From EW11 sp035765635 (lineage in GTDB: Bacteria; Verrucomicrobiota; Verrucomicrobiia; Opitutales; Opitutaceae): DNA of 64,000 nt. Positions within the stretch are counted from its first letter, which is position 1. Every line of letters starts with the position of its first letter. Shown here piece by piece: positions 52,602 to 61,630 of the stretch. The notes beneath the pieces are model-generated. The model was given only the letters and a program-made list of their open reading frames with translations, was not told the DNA's origin and did no database searches. A program made the position numbers and the translations under genes. The DNA is taken from the NCBI GenBank assembly GCA_035765635.1, contig DASTWZ010000044.1, positions 62,001 through 126,000 on the forward strand. Direction: 5' to 3'.

Positions 52602-53489
52602 ATGGACGCAAATCCGCTGACGCCCAATCTGCTCGATGCTTCAGGCGAATCGCTGAAACTCTCGCAGGAGAGCTTTCGACGTTTCGCGGCGTTCATCACG
52701 CGCAAGCTCGGGATCAAAATGTCGGAGAACAAAATTCCGATGCTGCAGAGCCGTCTGCAGCGCCGGATGCGCGCTCTGGGTCTTTCGTCGATCGAGGAAT
52801 ATAAAAATCACCTCTTCGAATCGCCTCAGGCGGAGGCGGAGCTGGCGGACTTCATCAACGCGGTTACGACGAACAAGACGGATTTTTTTCGCGAGCCGCA
52901 TCATTTCGATTTTCTCTGCCGGACTGCGCTTCCGAGCCTCGATGCCGCGCCTGACCAGCCGTGGAATTTGAAGCTCTGGTGTGCCGGCTGTTCGTCCGGC
53001 GAAGAGCCGTACACGCTTAGCATGGTGTTGGCCGAATACGCGCTGCAGCGCGCTCAATTCGACTACGCCATTCTCGCGACCGACGTATCCACTCGGGTGT
53101 TACAGCTCGCCCGTTCAGCGGTCTACGAGTGGGAGAGAATCGAGCCGGTCACTGAAGCGTTGCGCAAAAAATATCTCCTGCGCAGCCGCGCGCCTGATCG
53201 AAAACTCGTGCGAATCGCGCCTGAGCTGCGCAGCCGAGTCCATTTTCATCCGCTGAATTTCATGGAGCCGGACTACCGCGTCACGGACACGTACGACGTC
53301 ATTTTCTTCCGCAACGTGATGATCTATTTCGACAAGGCGACGCAGGAGAGCGTGGTGAACAAACTTTGCCGTCACCTGCGCCCCGGCGGTTATCTCTTTG
53401 TTGGTCATTCCGAGTCTCTGATCGGACTCGACGTGCCTGTCAGCATGGTGGGCTCCGCCGTGTATCGAAAGAACAACTACGATGAGTGA
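52602..53489 (+). CDS. cheR: Chemotaxis protein methyltransferase CheR
   Basis: CheR methylates receptor glutamates with S-adenosylmethionine. The start is ATG 52602 (MDANPLTPNLL), giving 295 residues, with a GTG two codons upstream as the frame limit. The N-terminal helical domain is followed by KTDFFREPHHFDFL, the SAM loop LKLWCAGCSSGEEPYTLSMV, ILATDVSTRVLQLA and IFFRNVMIYFDKATQ. The beta-subdomain stretch between KKYLLRS and VHFHPLN has the same length as the one I recall for E. coli CheR, which fits a pentapeptide-dependent enzyme. The stop overlaps cheB by 8 bp. Confidence 0.95.
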   Translation: MDANPLTPNLLDASGESLKLSQESFRRFAAFITRKLGIKMSENKIPMLQSRLQRRMRALGLSSIEEYKNHLFESPQAEAELADFINAVTTNKTDFFREPHHFDFLCRTALPSLDAAPDQPWNLKLWCAGCSSGEEPYTLSMVLAEYALQRAQFDYAILATDVSTRVLQLARSAVYEWERIEPVTEALRKKYLLRSRAPDRKLVRIAPELRSRVHFHPLNFMEPDYRVTDTYDVIFFRNVMIYFDKATQESVVNKLCRHLRPGGYLFVGHSESLIGLDVPVSMVGSAVYRKNNYDE

Positions 53490-54708
53490 CACCGCATCGT
53501 TGTTTTCCGAAGGAAAGCCGGGCGAGCCGGCTGCCCCGAGTAGCGCTGAATCCGCCCGGCCAAGCGCCCCGGCCAAACGAAAAATCCGCGTGCTGGTGGT
53601 GGACGACTCCGCCTCGGTGCGACAAAGCCTGAAAGCCGTGCTGGAAAGCGATCCGGCGATCGAAGTCATCGCGACTGCGTCCGACCCCTATGTGGCGGTC
53701 GAAAAGATCGCGAAGGAGATCCCCGACGTGATCACGTTGGATGTCGAAATGCCGCGGATGGATGGGATCACGTTTCTCGAAAAGGTGATGGCGCAGCATC
53801 CGATTCCGGTGGTGATCTGCTCCACGCTGACCGACAGCGGATCGCAGACTGCCTTGGCCGCATTGGAAAAGGGCGCGGTCGACATCATCACGAAGCCCAA
53901 GCTCGGCACGAAACAGTTTATCGAAGAGTCGGCGATTCACATTTGCGACGTGGTGAAATCGGCGTCGCACGTGCGCGTCGGCGCGCATCGCCGGCGCTTC
54001 GCCGCGACCGCCACGGCTCGCGCCTCAACAGCGTCGCCAGGTGGAACCGACGCCGCGCGACTCAAGCCGCAGCCGAAACTCACGGCCGACGTGATGATCG
54101 CGCCGCCGAATTCGAAGGCGATGTTGGAAACCACGGAAAAGATCGTCGTGGTCGGGGCTTCGACCGGCGGCACGGAGGCGTTGCGCGAATTTCTGCAAGC
54201 GTTGCCGATCGATGCGCCCGGTGTGGTGATCGTTCAGCACATGCCGGAAAAATTCACCGCGAGTTTCGCCGCGCGATTGAATTCGCTCTGCGCCATTTCG
54301 GTGAAAGAGGCCGTCGACGGCGACTCGGTGTTGCGCGGGCAGGCGTTGATCGCGCCGGGCAACAAGCATCTGCTGCTCAAGCGCAGCGGCGCGCGCTATT
54401 ATGTTGAGGTCAAAGACGGGCCGCTGGTTTGCCGCCATCGTCCGTCGGTCGATGTGCTTTTCCGATCAGCCGCGCGTTACGCCGGCCGAAATGCGGTCGG
54501 CGTGATCATGACCGGAATGGGGGACGACGGCGCGCGAGGCATGTCGGAGTTGAAGACAGCCGGCGCGCAAACTATCGCGCAAGATGAGTCAAGCTGCGTA
54601 GTTTTCGGCATGCCGCAGGAAGCGATCAAGCTCGGTGGTGTCGATCACATCGTGCCGCTCGATCGCATCCCTGACCAAGTGCTGCGGCTTTGTCACTCGA
54701 TGCGGTGA
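53482..54708 (+). CDS. cheB: Chemotaxis methylesterase/deamidase CheB
   Basis: CheB removes receptor methyl groups when phosphorylated. It has 408 residues from ATG at 53482, inside the cheR 3' end. A 33-residue disordered N-terminus precedes the receiver domain, which has DD at 41-42, D87 (ITLDVEMPRMDG) and K139 (ITKPK). A linker of about 55 residues follows. The esterase has the catalytic triad S227 (VVGASTGGTEAL), H253 (IVQHMPEKFT) and D349 (MTGMGDDGARG). It is the last gene of the operon. A minus-strand terminator of the convergent sod gene lies in the 91-bp gap. Confidence 0.96.
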   Translation: MSDTASLFSEGKPGEPAAPSSAESARPSAPAKRKIRVLVVDDSASVRQSLKAVLESDPAIEVIATASDPYVAVEKIAKEIPDVITLDVEMPRMDGITFLEKVMAQHPIPVVICSTLTDSGSQTALAALEKGAVDIITKPKLGTKQFIEESAIHICDVVKSASHVRVGAHRRRFAATATARASTASPGGTDAARLKPQPKLTADVMIAPPNSKAMLETTEKIVVVGASTGGTEALREFLQALPIDAPGVVIVQHMPEKFTASFAARLNSLCAISVKEAVDGDSVLRGQALIAPGNKHLLLKRSGARYYVEVKDGPLVCRHRPSVDVLFRSAARYAGRNAVGVIMTGMGDDGARGMSELKTAGAQTIAQDESSCVVFGMPQEAIKLGGVDHIVPLDRIPDQVLRLCHSMR

Positions 54709-54746
54709 CGCGTGGTGTTGACGTGCTTCCAGCTTTGTAGGGGCCC

Positions 54747-54776
54747 AAAAAAAAGCCGCCCCGGCAAGGAGGCGGC
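54747..54776 (-). terminator. Rho-independent terminator of the sod gene
   Basis: Read on the minus strand: GCCGCC, a 10-nt loop TCCTTGCCGG, GGCGGC, then eight T. It lies 24 nt after the sod stop. The A run on the plus strand precedes the hairpin, so it does not serve cheB. Confidence 0.85.
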
Positions 54777-54799
54777 ATGTATTCAAGAATAAACTACGC

Positions 54800-55432
54800 T
54801 CAAGCCGAGGCGGCCTGGTAGTTCTTCTCGGCGGCATCCCAGTCGACCACATTCCAGAAGGCGGCGATGTAGTCGGGACGACGATTTTGATAGTTGAGAT
54901 AGTAGGCGTGCTCCCAGACATCGAGGCCGATGACCGGTTTGCCTTCGGCGCCCGCGACCGCTTTGCCCATGAGCGGACTGTCTTGGTTGGCGGTGGAGAC
55001 GACGGAAAGTTTTTTGTCCGCGCCCACGACAAGCCAGGCCCAACCGGAGCCGAAACGACTGGCGGCGGCCTTGGCGAATTCTTCCTTAAATTTGTCGAAG
55101 CTGCCGAACGTGCTGTTGATCGCCTCGGCGAGTTTGCCCTTGGGTTGGCCGCCCTTGCCTGGTCCGATCGTCACCCAGAAGAAACTGTGGTTGCTGTGAC
55201 CGCCGGCATTGTTGCGCACACCGGTGCGGATCGCTTCCGGAACTTTGCTCAAATCGGCGATGAGCGCGTTGACATCGAGCGACGCGAGCTGCGGCTGATC
55301 CTTCAGGAGATTATTGGCGTTCGTTATGTAAGCCTGGTGATGCTTGGTGTGATGGATTTCCATCGTCTTCGCATCGATGTGAGGAGTCAGCGCATCGTAT
55401 GCGTAAGGCAATTTAGGGAGTTCGTAAGCCAT
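54800..55432 (-). CDS. Superoxide dismutase (Fe/Mn family)
   Basis: This enzyme turns superoxide into oxygen and peroxide. It has 210 residues from ATG at 55432. Metal ligands are H27 (MEIHHTKHHQAY), H82 (GGHSNHSFFW), D171 and H175 (LDVWEHAYYLNY). GGHSNH around the second ligand leans towards manganese, but cambialistic use cannot be excluded. No signal peptide is present, so it is cytoplasmic. It is a single gene with its own terminator at 54747-54776. Confidence 0.96.
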   Translation of the reverse strand: MAYELPKLPYAYDALTPHIDAKTMEIHHTKHHQAYITNANNLLKDQPQLASLDVNALIADLSKVPEAIRTGVRNNAGGHSNHSFFWVTIGPGKGGQPKGKLAEAINSTFGSFDKFKEEFAKAAASRFGSGWAWLVVGADKKLSVVSTANQDSPLMGKAVAGAEGKPVIGLDVWEHAYYLNYQNRRPDYIAAFWNVVDWDAAEKNYQAASA

Positions 55433-55526
55433 AATTCAGATGGGTTTAGTTTAACAGATTGAGCGCGAAACATTGCGCCAAAGCAGACGGCGTCAACCGC
55501 TCCACCCAGAAACTATCGTAGCGATT

Positions 55527-56057
55527 TCAGAGGTCGGAGTTCCGCTTGAGCCGGAAAAACGTCTGAAGCATTTCGCGGCACTCCGCTTCGAGCACGCCGC
55601 CCGTGGTGATCTCGAGATGGTGGTTCACGCGCGGCAGGTCGTTCAGATTCGTCGCGCCGCCGAGACAGCCCATTTTCGGATCGGGAACGGCGTAGCAAAC
55701 GCGCTTCACGCGAGACATGAGCATCGCGCCCGAGCACATCGGGCATGGCTCTTTCGTGACGTAGAGCGTCGCATTTTCGAGTCGCCAATCGCCGATGCGG
55801 TTCGCCGCTTGCGTGATCGCCAGCATTTCGGCGTGAGCGGTGGGATCGTGGGCGGATTCGACCGTGTTGTGCGCGGAGCCGATGATTTCGCCGCCGAGCT
55901 CGATCACGCAGCCGATGGGCACTTCGTCCTGCCGCCAGGCATCGATCGCCTGATTATAGGCGAGACTCATATAGAACGTGTCATCGCGCAGAAGCTGCGA
56001 CGGGAAACGTTTTTGAAACGGGCACTCGGGCGGTGGTGGCGTGGGCGCTTCGGGCAT
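55527..56057 (-). CDS. tadA: tRNA-specific adenosine deaminase (TadA-like)
   Basis: TadA converts A34 of tRNA-Arg(ACG) to inosine. ATG at 56057 (MPEAPTPPPPECPF) gives 176 residues. A TTG 13 codons earlier is less likely. The zinc deaminase core has PTAHAEMLAI (His ligand and catalytic Glu) and PCPMCSGAMLMSRVKRVCYA with the two Cys ligands. GGATNLNDLP and the C-terminal CREMLQTFFRLKR fit TadA and guanine deaminase relatives. The N-terminal Pro-rich extension of about 25 residues is unusual. Confidence 0.88.
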   Translation of the reverse strand: MPEAPTPPPPECPFQKRFPSQLLRDDTFYMSLAYNQAIDAWRQDEVPIGCVIELGGEIIGSAHNTVESAHDPTAHAEMLAITQAANRIGDWRLENATLYVTKEPCPMCSGAMLMSRVKRVCYAVPDPKMGCLGGATNLNDLPRVNHHLEITTGGVLEAECREMLQTFFRLKRNSDL

Positions 56058-56256
56058 GCGGAAGGACGTTAGGACCTTGGTCGCAAAGAGGGACAAGATA
56101 CGCGAAGAGCAGAAGTCCTAAATTTCTTTTTAAGAACGCGGACAGTGACCCCGTTAGCCGAGGAAAACCTTGACGCACCCCACTGAAATGAGGCTTAAGA
56201 AGGCCTTTATTTTCATCGTATGAAACAACTCTCTCTCTGCGTTAGTTTCCCAGTGT

Positions 56257-56517
56257 ATGTCTGACGGCAAGTCGATCGAAGTCGAAGGCAAGGTGGTGTC
56301 GGTGTTGCCCGGCACGATGTTCAAAGTGGAGCTCTCCAACGGGCACACGGTTCTGGCTCACATTTCAGGGAAACTGCGGAAGAATTTCATCAAGATCGCC
56401 GCGGGCGACATGGTGAAGATGGAGATGAGTCCATACGATTTGGAAAAAGCGCGGATCACGTACCGCATGAAGGACGAGCGCACACCGATGCGTTCTCCGG
56501 TTCGACGCCGCTATTGA
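56257..56517 (+). CDS. infA: Translation initiation factor IF-1
   Basis: This OB-fold factor binds the ribosomal A site in initiation. It has 86 residues from ATG at 56257. IEVEGKVVSVLPGTMFKVEL and VLAHISGKLRKNFIKIAAGD are the family core, followed by DLEKARITYRMKDE. The tail TPMRSPVRRRY is about 12 residues longer than in E. coli. No Shine-Dalgarno sequence is visible. A TTGACG box lies at 56170-56175. Confidence 0.95.
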   Translation: MSDGKSIEVEGKVVSVLPGTMFKVELSNGHTVLAHISGKLRKNFIKIAAGDMVKMEMSPYDLEKARITYRMKDERTPMRSPVRRRY

Positions 56518-56565
56518 GCGATGCGGATCTTCGAGCCCCCGCACTGCCGCTGAGCTCGCTCTAGC

Positions 56566-57510
56566 ATGGCACGTGCACGCTCGATCAAAGTTTCTTCGAG
56601 CGAAGCTGCGCCCGCTTTCGCCGAAGATATCGATGCATTCGTCGCGTTCCTGAACTTGGAGCGCGGGCTTTCGCCGCACACGCAGCTCGGCTACCAGAAA
56701 GATCTGGATCAGTGCGCGGAATTTCTGGCCAAGCGAAAGCAGACCGACTGGCGGAGCGCCGAGCGCCGTGTCGTGGAAGAATGGATACATTCGCTGCACG
56801 GAAAGTTCAGTGCGACGAGCACGGCGCGAAAGCTGACGGCACTGCGGGTCTTCTCGCGCTATCTGGTGCGCGAACAAAAGCGGAAGGACGATTTCACCGA
56901 GCTGCTTGCCGGACCGAAGTTGCCCAAACGAATTCCCGCGACTCTCACGAGCGAGGAGGTGGAGCGCCTCGTCACGGCGCCGGTTGGCGGGACCCCATTC
57001 GCGCTGCGCGATCGTGCGATCCTGGAGCTCTTTTATTCGAGCGGCCTTCGCGTATCGGAGTTGTCCGATCTCCTGCTTCAACAAGTCGATTTGGAGAACG
57101 GCTTTCTTCGCGTCTTTGGCAAAGGTTTGAAGGAGCGCGTTGTCCCTATCGGCGGACGGGCGGCGCAGGCCGTGCAAACCTATCTGACGAGTGGGCGCGG
57201 CCACTTCGTGAAACCGAAAACCGGCAGCGAACTTTTCCTGAGCGAGCGCGGCACGGCGATTTCCCGGAAGATGATTTGGGTGCTGGTCAAGCGCTACGCC
57301 AAGCGGGCCGGCCTCACGAAATCGGTGAAGCCGCACGCCCTGCGTCACTCCTTTGCCACGCATCTCCTCGGCGGCGGGGCGGATCTCCGCGCCATTCAAG
57401 AAATGTTAGGGCACGCTAACATCGCCACGACTCAGATTTATACCGCGGTCGAAGAGAAGCGATTGGTCGACCAGCACGCAAAATTTCATCCGCGAAACCG
57501 CGGTGCATGA
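56566..57510 (+). CDS. Tyrosine recombinase XerD/XerC
   Basis: Xer recombinases resolve chromosome dimers at dif. This one has 314 residues from ATG at 56566. The N-terminal SAM-like core-binding domain begins FVAFLNLERGLSPHTQLGYQ. The catalytic domain has Arg in FYSSGLRVSELSDL, H-x-x-R in HALRHSFATHLLGGGADL, the second His in LGHANIATTQIY, and the nucleophile Tyr in the same motif. Length and motif spacing fit a housekeeping Xer, closer to XerD, rather than a mobile-element integrase. It lies 48 bp after infA. Confidence 0.92.
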   Translation: MARARSIKVSSSEAAPAFAEDIDAFVAFLNLERGLSPHTQLGYQKDLDQCAEFLAKRKQTDWRSAERRVVEEWIHSLHGKFSATSTARKLTALRVFSRYLVREQKRKDDFTELLAGPKLPKRIPATLTSEEVERLVTAPVGGTPFALRDRAILELFYSSGLRVSELSDLLLQQVDLENGFLRVFGKGLKERVVPIGGRAAQAVQTYLTSGRGHFVKPKTGSELFLSERGTAISRKMIWVLVKRYAKRAGLTKSVKPHALRHSFATHLLGGGADLRAIQEMLGHANIATTQIYTAVEEKRLVDQHAKFHPRNRGA

Positions 57511-57627
57511 ATCCGGCGACACCGATCAATTTCTTGATTTGAACATAGCAAGAAGCCGCGCAAAGTTCTTCCTTTCCCGTGTTGAATCCCTCGAGTCCAG
57601 CTGACCGCCTAATGTCCGATTCCAAGC

Positions 57628-59535
57628 ATGTCTGATCGCATCACCCACGAATGCGGCATCGCCCTTATCCGCTTACTTAAACCGCTCTCGTATTATCAGG
57701 AGAAATACGGAACGCCGCTCTGGGGATTCACCAAGCTTTTCCTGCTGATGGAGAAGCAGCACAACCGGGGACAGGACGGCGCGGGCGTGGCCTGCGTGAA
57801 GTTGGATGTGCCGCCGGGTGAGCCGTACATGTTTCGCGAGCGATGCGTGAAGGCCAATCCGCTCGACAAGATTTTTCGCTCACTGCTGACCTCCTACAAC
57901 GAGAAGGTGGCGGCCGGCGTGATTCACCCGGAGTTCGCCGAAACCGTGCGCAAGCATTTCGATTTTGGCGGCGAACTCTTCATGGGGCATCTGCGCTACG
58001 GCACGTCCGGCGGCTACAACCAGAGCTCCTGTCATCCTTATTTCCGTCGCAGCCCGTGGCCGACGCGCAATCTCGGCCTTTGCGGAAATTTCAACATGAC
58101 CAACACGGCCGAGCTGAACGACAGCTTGATCGCGATGGGTCAGCATCCGATTTTCGCGACCGACACGCAGGCGCTTCTCGAGAAAATCGGCTTTTTCCTC
58201 GATGAAGAACACGAGGACATTTATCGCTTCCTCCGCACCCGCGGGATCGAAGGCTCGGAAATTTCCCGCCGTATCAGCGAAGACCTCGACATCGGTCGCG
58301 TCCTGCAGCGCGCGTCGCAAAAGTGGGACGGCGGCTATGCGCTGTGCGGGTTGATCGGCAACGGCGATGCCTTCGTCGCGCGCGATCCATCCGGGATTCG
58401 CCCGTGCTTTTATTTTCAGAACGACGAAGTGGTCGCGTTCGCCTCCGAGCGTGCGCCGCTCTGCACGGTGTTCGACCTCGGCGTCGAGCAGGTCAAGGAA
58501 GTCGATCCGGGCCACGTCGTGGTGATCAAGAAGCGCGGCACCGTCTCTTCCGTGCAGTTCACGACTCCATTGCCGCGCGCGTCGTGTTCGTTCGAGCGCA
58601 TTTATTTTTCGCGGGGCAACGACATCGACATTTACCGCGAGCGTAAGTCCCTCGGCGGCCGGCTGGCCGACCAGGTGCTCAAGGCCGTCGATCACGACTG
58701 GGCGAACACCGTTTTCAGCTTCATCCCCAACACGGCCGAAGTCGCGTACTACGGACTTCTTTCCGCATTGCGCGAGCGCCGCCGCCAGGAAGTGAAACAA
58801 GCGGTGATGAAGGCGTCGACCGAAGGAAAACTCACCGAGGCGCTGCTCGATGAATTAATTCTGCGCAACTGGCCGCACGGCGAGAAAGTCGTGAGCAAGG
58901 ACATCAAACTGCGCACGTTCATCGGTCAGGAAAGTCTGCGCAACTCTCTCGCAAGCCACGTCTACGATATCACGTACGGCTCGGTCGAACCGAAGGACAA
59001 CCTCGTTTGCGTCGACGATTCGATCGTGCGGGGGACCACGTTGAAGCGCTCGATCCTGCGCATGCTGGCGCGACTCAACCCGAAGAAGATCGTCGTCGTC
59101 TCGACGGCGCCGCAGATCCGCTATCCGGACTGCTACGGGATCGATATGTCGGAGCTCGGCAAATTCGTTGCCTTCGAAGCCGCGGTGTCGCTGCTGAAGG
59201 AGCGTGGCCAGAGCGGCATCCTCGAGGATGTTTATCAACTCTGCCGAGCGGAAGTCGCTTCGCGCGGCACCACGAACCATGTGAAAAAAATCTACGAGCC
59301 GTTCACGCCGGAAGAAATCTCCGCGCGCATCACGAAGCTCGTTTCGCCGACCATCGGCTCATGGAAGGGGCAAATCGAAATCATCTTCCAGAAAGTCGAA
59401 AATCTGCACGCCGCTCTGCCGAATCATCGCGGCGATTGGTACTTCACCGGCGATTATCCGACGCCCGGCGGATATCGCGTGGTGAATCAGGCCTACATCA
59501 ATTATTTCGATAAGAGCGAAGGCCGCAGTTACTGA
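57628..59535 (+). CDS. purF: Amidophosphoribosyltransferase-like protein, long PurF
   Basis: PurF makes 5-phosphoribosylamine from PRPP and glutamine. This protein has 635 residues against about 480-510 for classic PurF. ATG at 57628 gives an N-terminus MSDRITHECGIALIRLL where the putative nucleophile is Cys9, not the processed Cys1. The glutaminase core has FMGHLRYGTSGGYNQSS, and the oxyanion region reads LCGNFNMTNTAEL where classic enzymes have HNGNLTN. The PRTase signature is NLVCVDDSIVRGTTLKRSI. Extra helices between the domains and a C-terminal extension (about 540-635) explain the length. It is 25 bp from purM, so a purine operon is likely. Confidence 0.8.
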   Translation: MSDRITHECGIALIRLLKPLSYYQEKYGTPLWGFTKLFLLMEKQHNRGQDGAGVACVKLDVPPGEPYMFRERCVKANPLDKIFRSLLTSYNEKVAAGVIHPEFAETVRKHFDFGGELFMGHLRYGTSGGYNQSSCHPYFRRSPWPTRNLGLCGNFNMTNTAELNDSLIAMGQHPIFATDTQALLEKIGFFLDEEHEDIYRFLRTRGIEGSEISRRISEDLDIGRVLQRASQKWDGGYALCGLIGNGDAFVARDPSGIRPCFYFQNDEVVAFASERAPLCTVFDLGVEQVKEVDPGHVVVIKKRGTVSSVQFTTPLPRASCSFERIYFSRGNDIDIYRERKSLGGRLADQVLKAVDHDWANTVFSFIPNTAEVAYYGLLSALRERRRQEVKQAVMKASTEGKLTEALLDELILRNWPHGEKVVSKDIKLRTFIGQESLRNSLASHVYDITYGSVEPKDNLVCVDDSIVRGTTLKRSILRMLARLNPKKIVVVSTAPQIRYPDCYGIDMSELGKFVAFEAAVSLLKERGQSGILEDVYQLCRAEVASRGTTNHVKKIYEPFTPEEISARITKLVSPTIGSWKGQIEIIFQKVENLHAALPNHRGDWYFTGDYPTPGGYRVVNQAYINYFDKSEGRSY

Positions 59536-59560
59536 ATCGGTTCCAACCAGGTTTTCCGCC

Positions 59561-60661
59561 ATGTCTCTCAGCTACGAATCTTCCGGAGTCCGTTACGATC
59601 AGCTCGATGCGTTCAAACGCGCCTGCCAAAAAGCCGCGAAGACGACGGCGAGCCTGTTGACGGCACACGGTTATCAGGAGCCGGCCACGACCCGAGGCGA
59701 GAGCGCGTATTTGATCGAGGCGGAGGATCACTATCTGGCCCACGTCGAAGAGGGCCTCGGCACGAAGAACTTGGTGGCGGACGCGGTCTACGCGCAGAGC
59801 AAACGCTGCTTCTACCGCGAGATCGGGATCGATACCGTGGCGACGATCGTGAACGATCTGATCACGTGCGGCGCGCTGCCGATTTCCGTGGCGATGCACG
59901 CTGCGGTCGGTGACTCGAATTGGTTCGCCGACGAGAAACGCGCGGCGGATCTCGTGGCGGGTTTCGCGGAAGGCTGCCAGCAAGCCGGCGCGGTTTGGGG
60001 CGGGGGAGAAACGCCGACGCTGCGCGGTATTGTAGAACCGAATACAATCGTGCTGGCCGGCTCGGCGATGGGCAAAATCAGCCCGAAGTCGAACCGCATT
60101 GTCGGCGATGTTCGCGACGGCGACTCGATTATTTTTCTCAGTTCTTCGGGCGTGCAGACCAACGGTCTCACTCTTTGCCGCAAAATCGCGGACCAGTTGC
60201 CAATGGGCTATGCCACGCCGATTGGCGACGGACGCACGTATGGCGAAGCGCTGCTCGCGCCTTCGACCATTTACGTTTTGTTCGTCCGCGCCTGCCAGCG
60301 CCGCGGGTTGAAATTGAACTACGTGGCGCACGTCACGGGGCACGGTTGGCGCAAGCTGATGCGCTTGGAGGAACCGTTTGTCTACGAGATCCACGAACTG
60401 CGCCACGAGCCCACGCTTTTTCAATTTCTCCGACGGGCGGGGCCGATCGATCTGCGCGAGGCGTACGCCACATTCAACATGGGCATCGGTTTCGCCGCCT
60501 ACGTGTCGCCGCACATCGCTACCGAAGTCGTCACGCTCGCGCGCAGCGTCGGATATGACGCGTGGATCGCCGGCACCGTCCGCAAACAAGGCGATCGAAA
60601 AGCCGTCGTCGTTCCCGGATTGGGTATTACCTTCGAAGGCGAGTCGCTGCAGTTGCGCTAG
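59561..60661 (+). CDS. purM: Phosphoribosylformylglycinamidine cyclo-ligase-like protein (PurM family)
   Basis: PurM closes the imidazole ring in purine synthesis. This protein has 366 residues from ATG at 59561 (MSLSYESSGVRYDQLDAFK). The ATP-grasp-like AIRS fold is shown by GIDTVATIVNDLITCGALPI, WGGGETPTLRG and SSSGVQTNGLTLCRK. The usual GGFGG/GLFDL segment near the N-terminus is absent, and HVTGHG replaces HITGGG, so it is a divergent branch. Adjacent long PurF supports purine synthesis. Its last 35 bp overlap the 3' end of the convergent gene at 60627. Confidence 0.78.
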   Translation: MSLSYESSGVRYDQLDAFKRACQKAAKTTASLLTAHGYQEPATTRGESAYLIEAEDHYLAHVEEGLGTKNLVADAVYAQSKRCFYREIGIDTVATIVNDLITCGALPISVAMHAAVGDSNWFADEKRAADLVAGFAEGCQQAGAVWGGGETPTLRGIVEPNTIVLAGSAMGKISPKSNRIVGDVRDGDSIIFLSSSGVQTNGLTLCRKIADQLPMGYATPIGDGRTYGEALLAPSTIYVLFVRACQRRGLKLNYVAHVTGHGWRKLMRLEEPFVYEIHELRHEPTLFQFLRRAGPIDLREAYATFNMGIGFAAYVSPHIATEVVTLARSVGYDAWIAGTVRKQGDRKAVVVPGLGITFEGESLQLR

Positions 60662-61562
60662 CCGACACGGCGCTGTGGTCGCGCAGCGGCACGCGAAACG
60701 TTTCGCCGACGTGTAGCGCCAGGAGATGTTTCCGGCGCCCAGCCATCGCCGCTTCGATGCGCTGTGCCGGTTCGTCCATCGGCTCCGCGCTCAAGCGGAA
60801 AGTCTCGTGATGAATCGGCACGATGTTCATCGCGCCCGCCTGATCGGCCATGGCCACGGCTTGCTCGGGCGTGCAGTGGGCCGCGATCCAAGGATTGTAC
60901 GCGCCGATCGGCATGAGAGCCAACTGCAGCGCCGGGGCGATCGCGCGGACTTTTTCGAAGGCGCGGGTGAAGGTGGTGTCGCCCGCGTAGCAGATGCTGT
61001 AGTCCTTTTCTTGATACGTTCGTTGGAGCACGAAGCCTCCATAGCCGCGGTGGGTGTCACGGATCATTCGGGCGCCCCAATGCGCGACCTCGATCGCGGT
61101 GACGCGCAGTTGTCCTTGTCTTGTGGATACAGTGATCGACTGACCCCACGCCAGCTCGTGAACATGGCGGAAACGTTTGAGCAAATCACGCGTGCCTTGG
61201 GCCGTGACGACTACCGTGTCCCGGGAAAACTTCCTTAAGCTGCGGCGGTCGAGATGATCGAAATGCGCGTGGCTGAGGACGATCACGTCGGGCGCGGGAA
61301 ATTCGCCCGGACGCAGCGCGGGTTTGATGAAGCGCTTCGGTCCTAGAATCAGCCCGCTCACGCCAAGTCCGACACGACTGGAAAAAACGGGATCGGTCAG
61401 CACCCAGACACCGAGAAAATTCATCAGCACGGTGGAGTGCCCGAGACAACTTCCCGTGATCGCGTCGTCGCTCCACGTCTCCGGCTGCGGTCGCCACCGC
61501 GGCTCCGCCGTGCGGCGCAAACTGTCCTTGAACATCTGGATGAAAAAATCGCGGCGGCGCAT
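60627..61562 (-). CDS. Metallo-beta-lactamase-fold hydrolase (UlaG/NAPE-PLD-like)
   Basis: This zinc hydrolase has 311 residues from ATG at 61562. A TTG 13 codons earlier is the frame limit. The metal-binding motif is SHAHFDHLD, with further ligands expected at VAHWGAR, YAGDTTFTRAF and VPIHHETF. WIAAHCTPEQAV is typical of the NAPE-PLD-like clade. No signal peptide is seen. Substrate unknown, perhaps a phospholipid or sugar lactone. The 3' end overlaps purM by 35 bp. Palindromic repeat copy 3 lies 69 bp before its start. Confidence 0.8.
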   Translation of the reverse strand: MRRRDFFIQMFKDSLRRTAEPRWRPQPETWSDDAITGSCLGHSTVLMNFLGVWVLTDPVFSSRVGLGVSGLILGPKRFIKPALRPGEFPAPDVIVLSHAHFDHLDRRSLRKFSRDTVVVTAQGTRDLLKRFRHVHELAWGQSITVSTRQGQLRVTAIEVAHWGARMIRDTHRGYGGFVLQRTYQEKDYSICYAGDTTFTRAFEKVRAIAPALQLALMPIGAYNPWIAAHCTPEQAVAMADQAGAMNIVPIHHETFRLSAEPMDEPAQRIEAAMAGRRKHLLALHVGETFRVPLRDHSAVSASATAATRLRR

Positions 61563-61630
61563 CAGTGAAACGAAGCTGCCGCACCCGCCGCAGGAAGGCA
61601 ACTGGCGTCATGTCATGCAGGGGTTTGAAT

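Noticed and set aside
56566..57510. Phage or island integrase
   Set aside because: Length, motif spacing and the setting next to infA and purF fit a housekeeping Xer recombinase. No att site or mobile genes are nearby.
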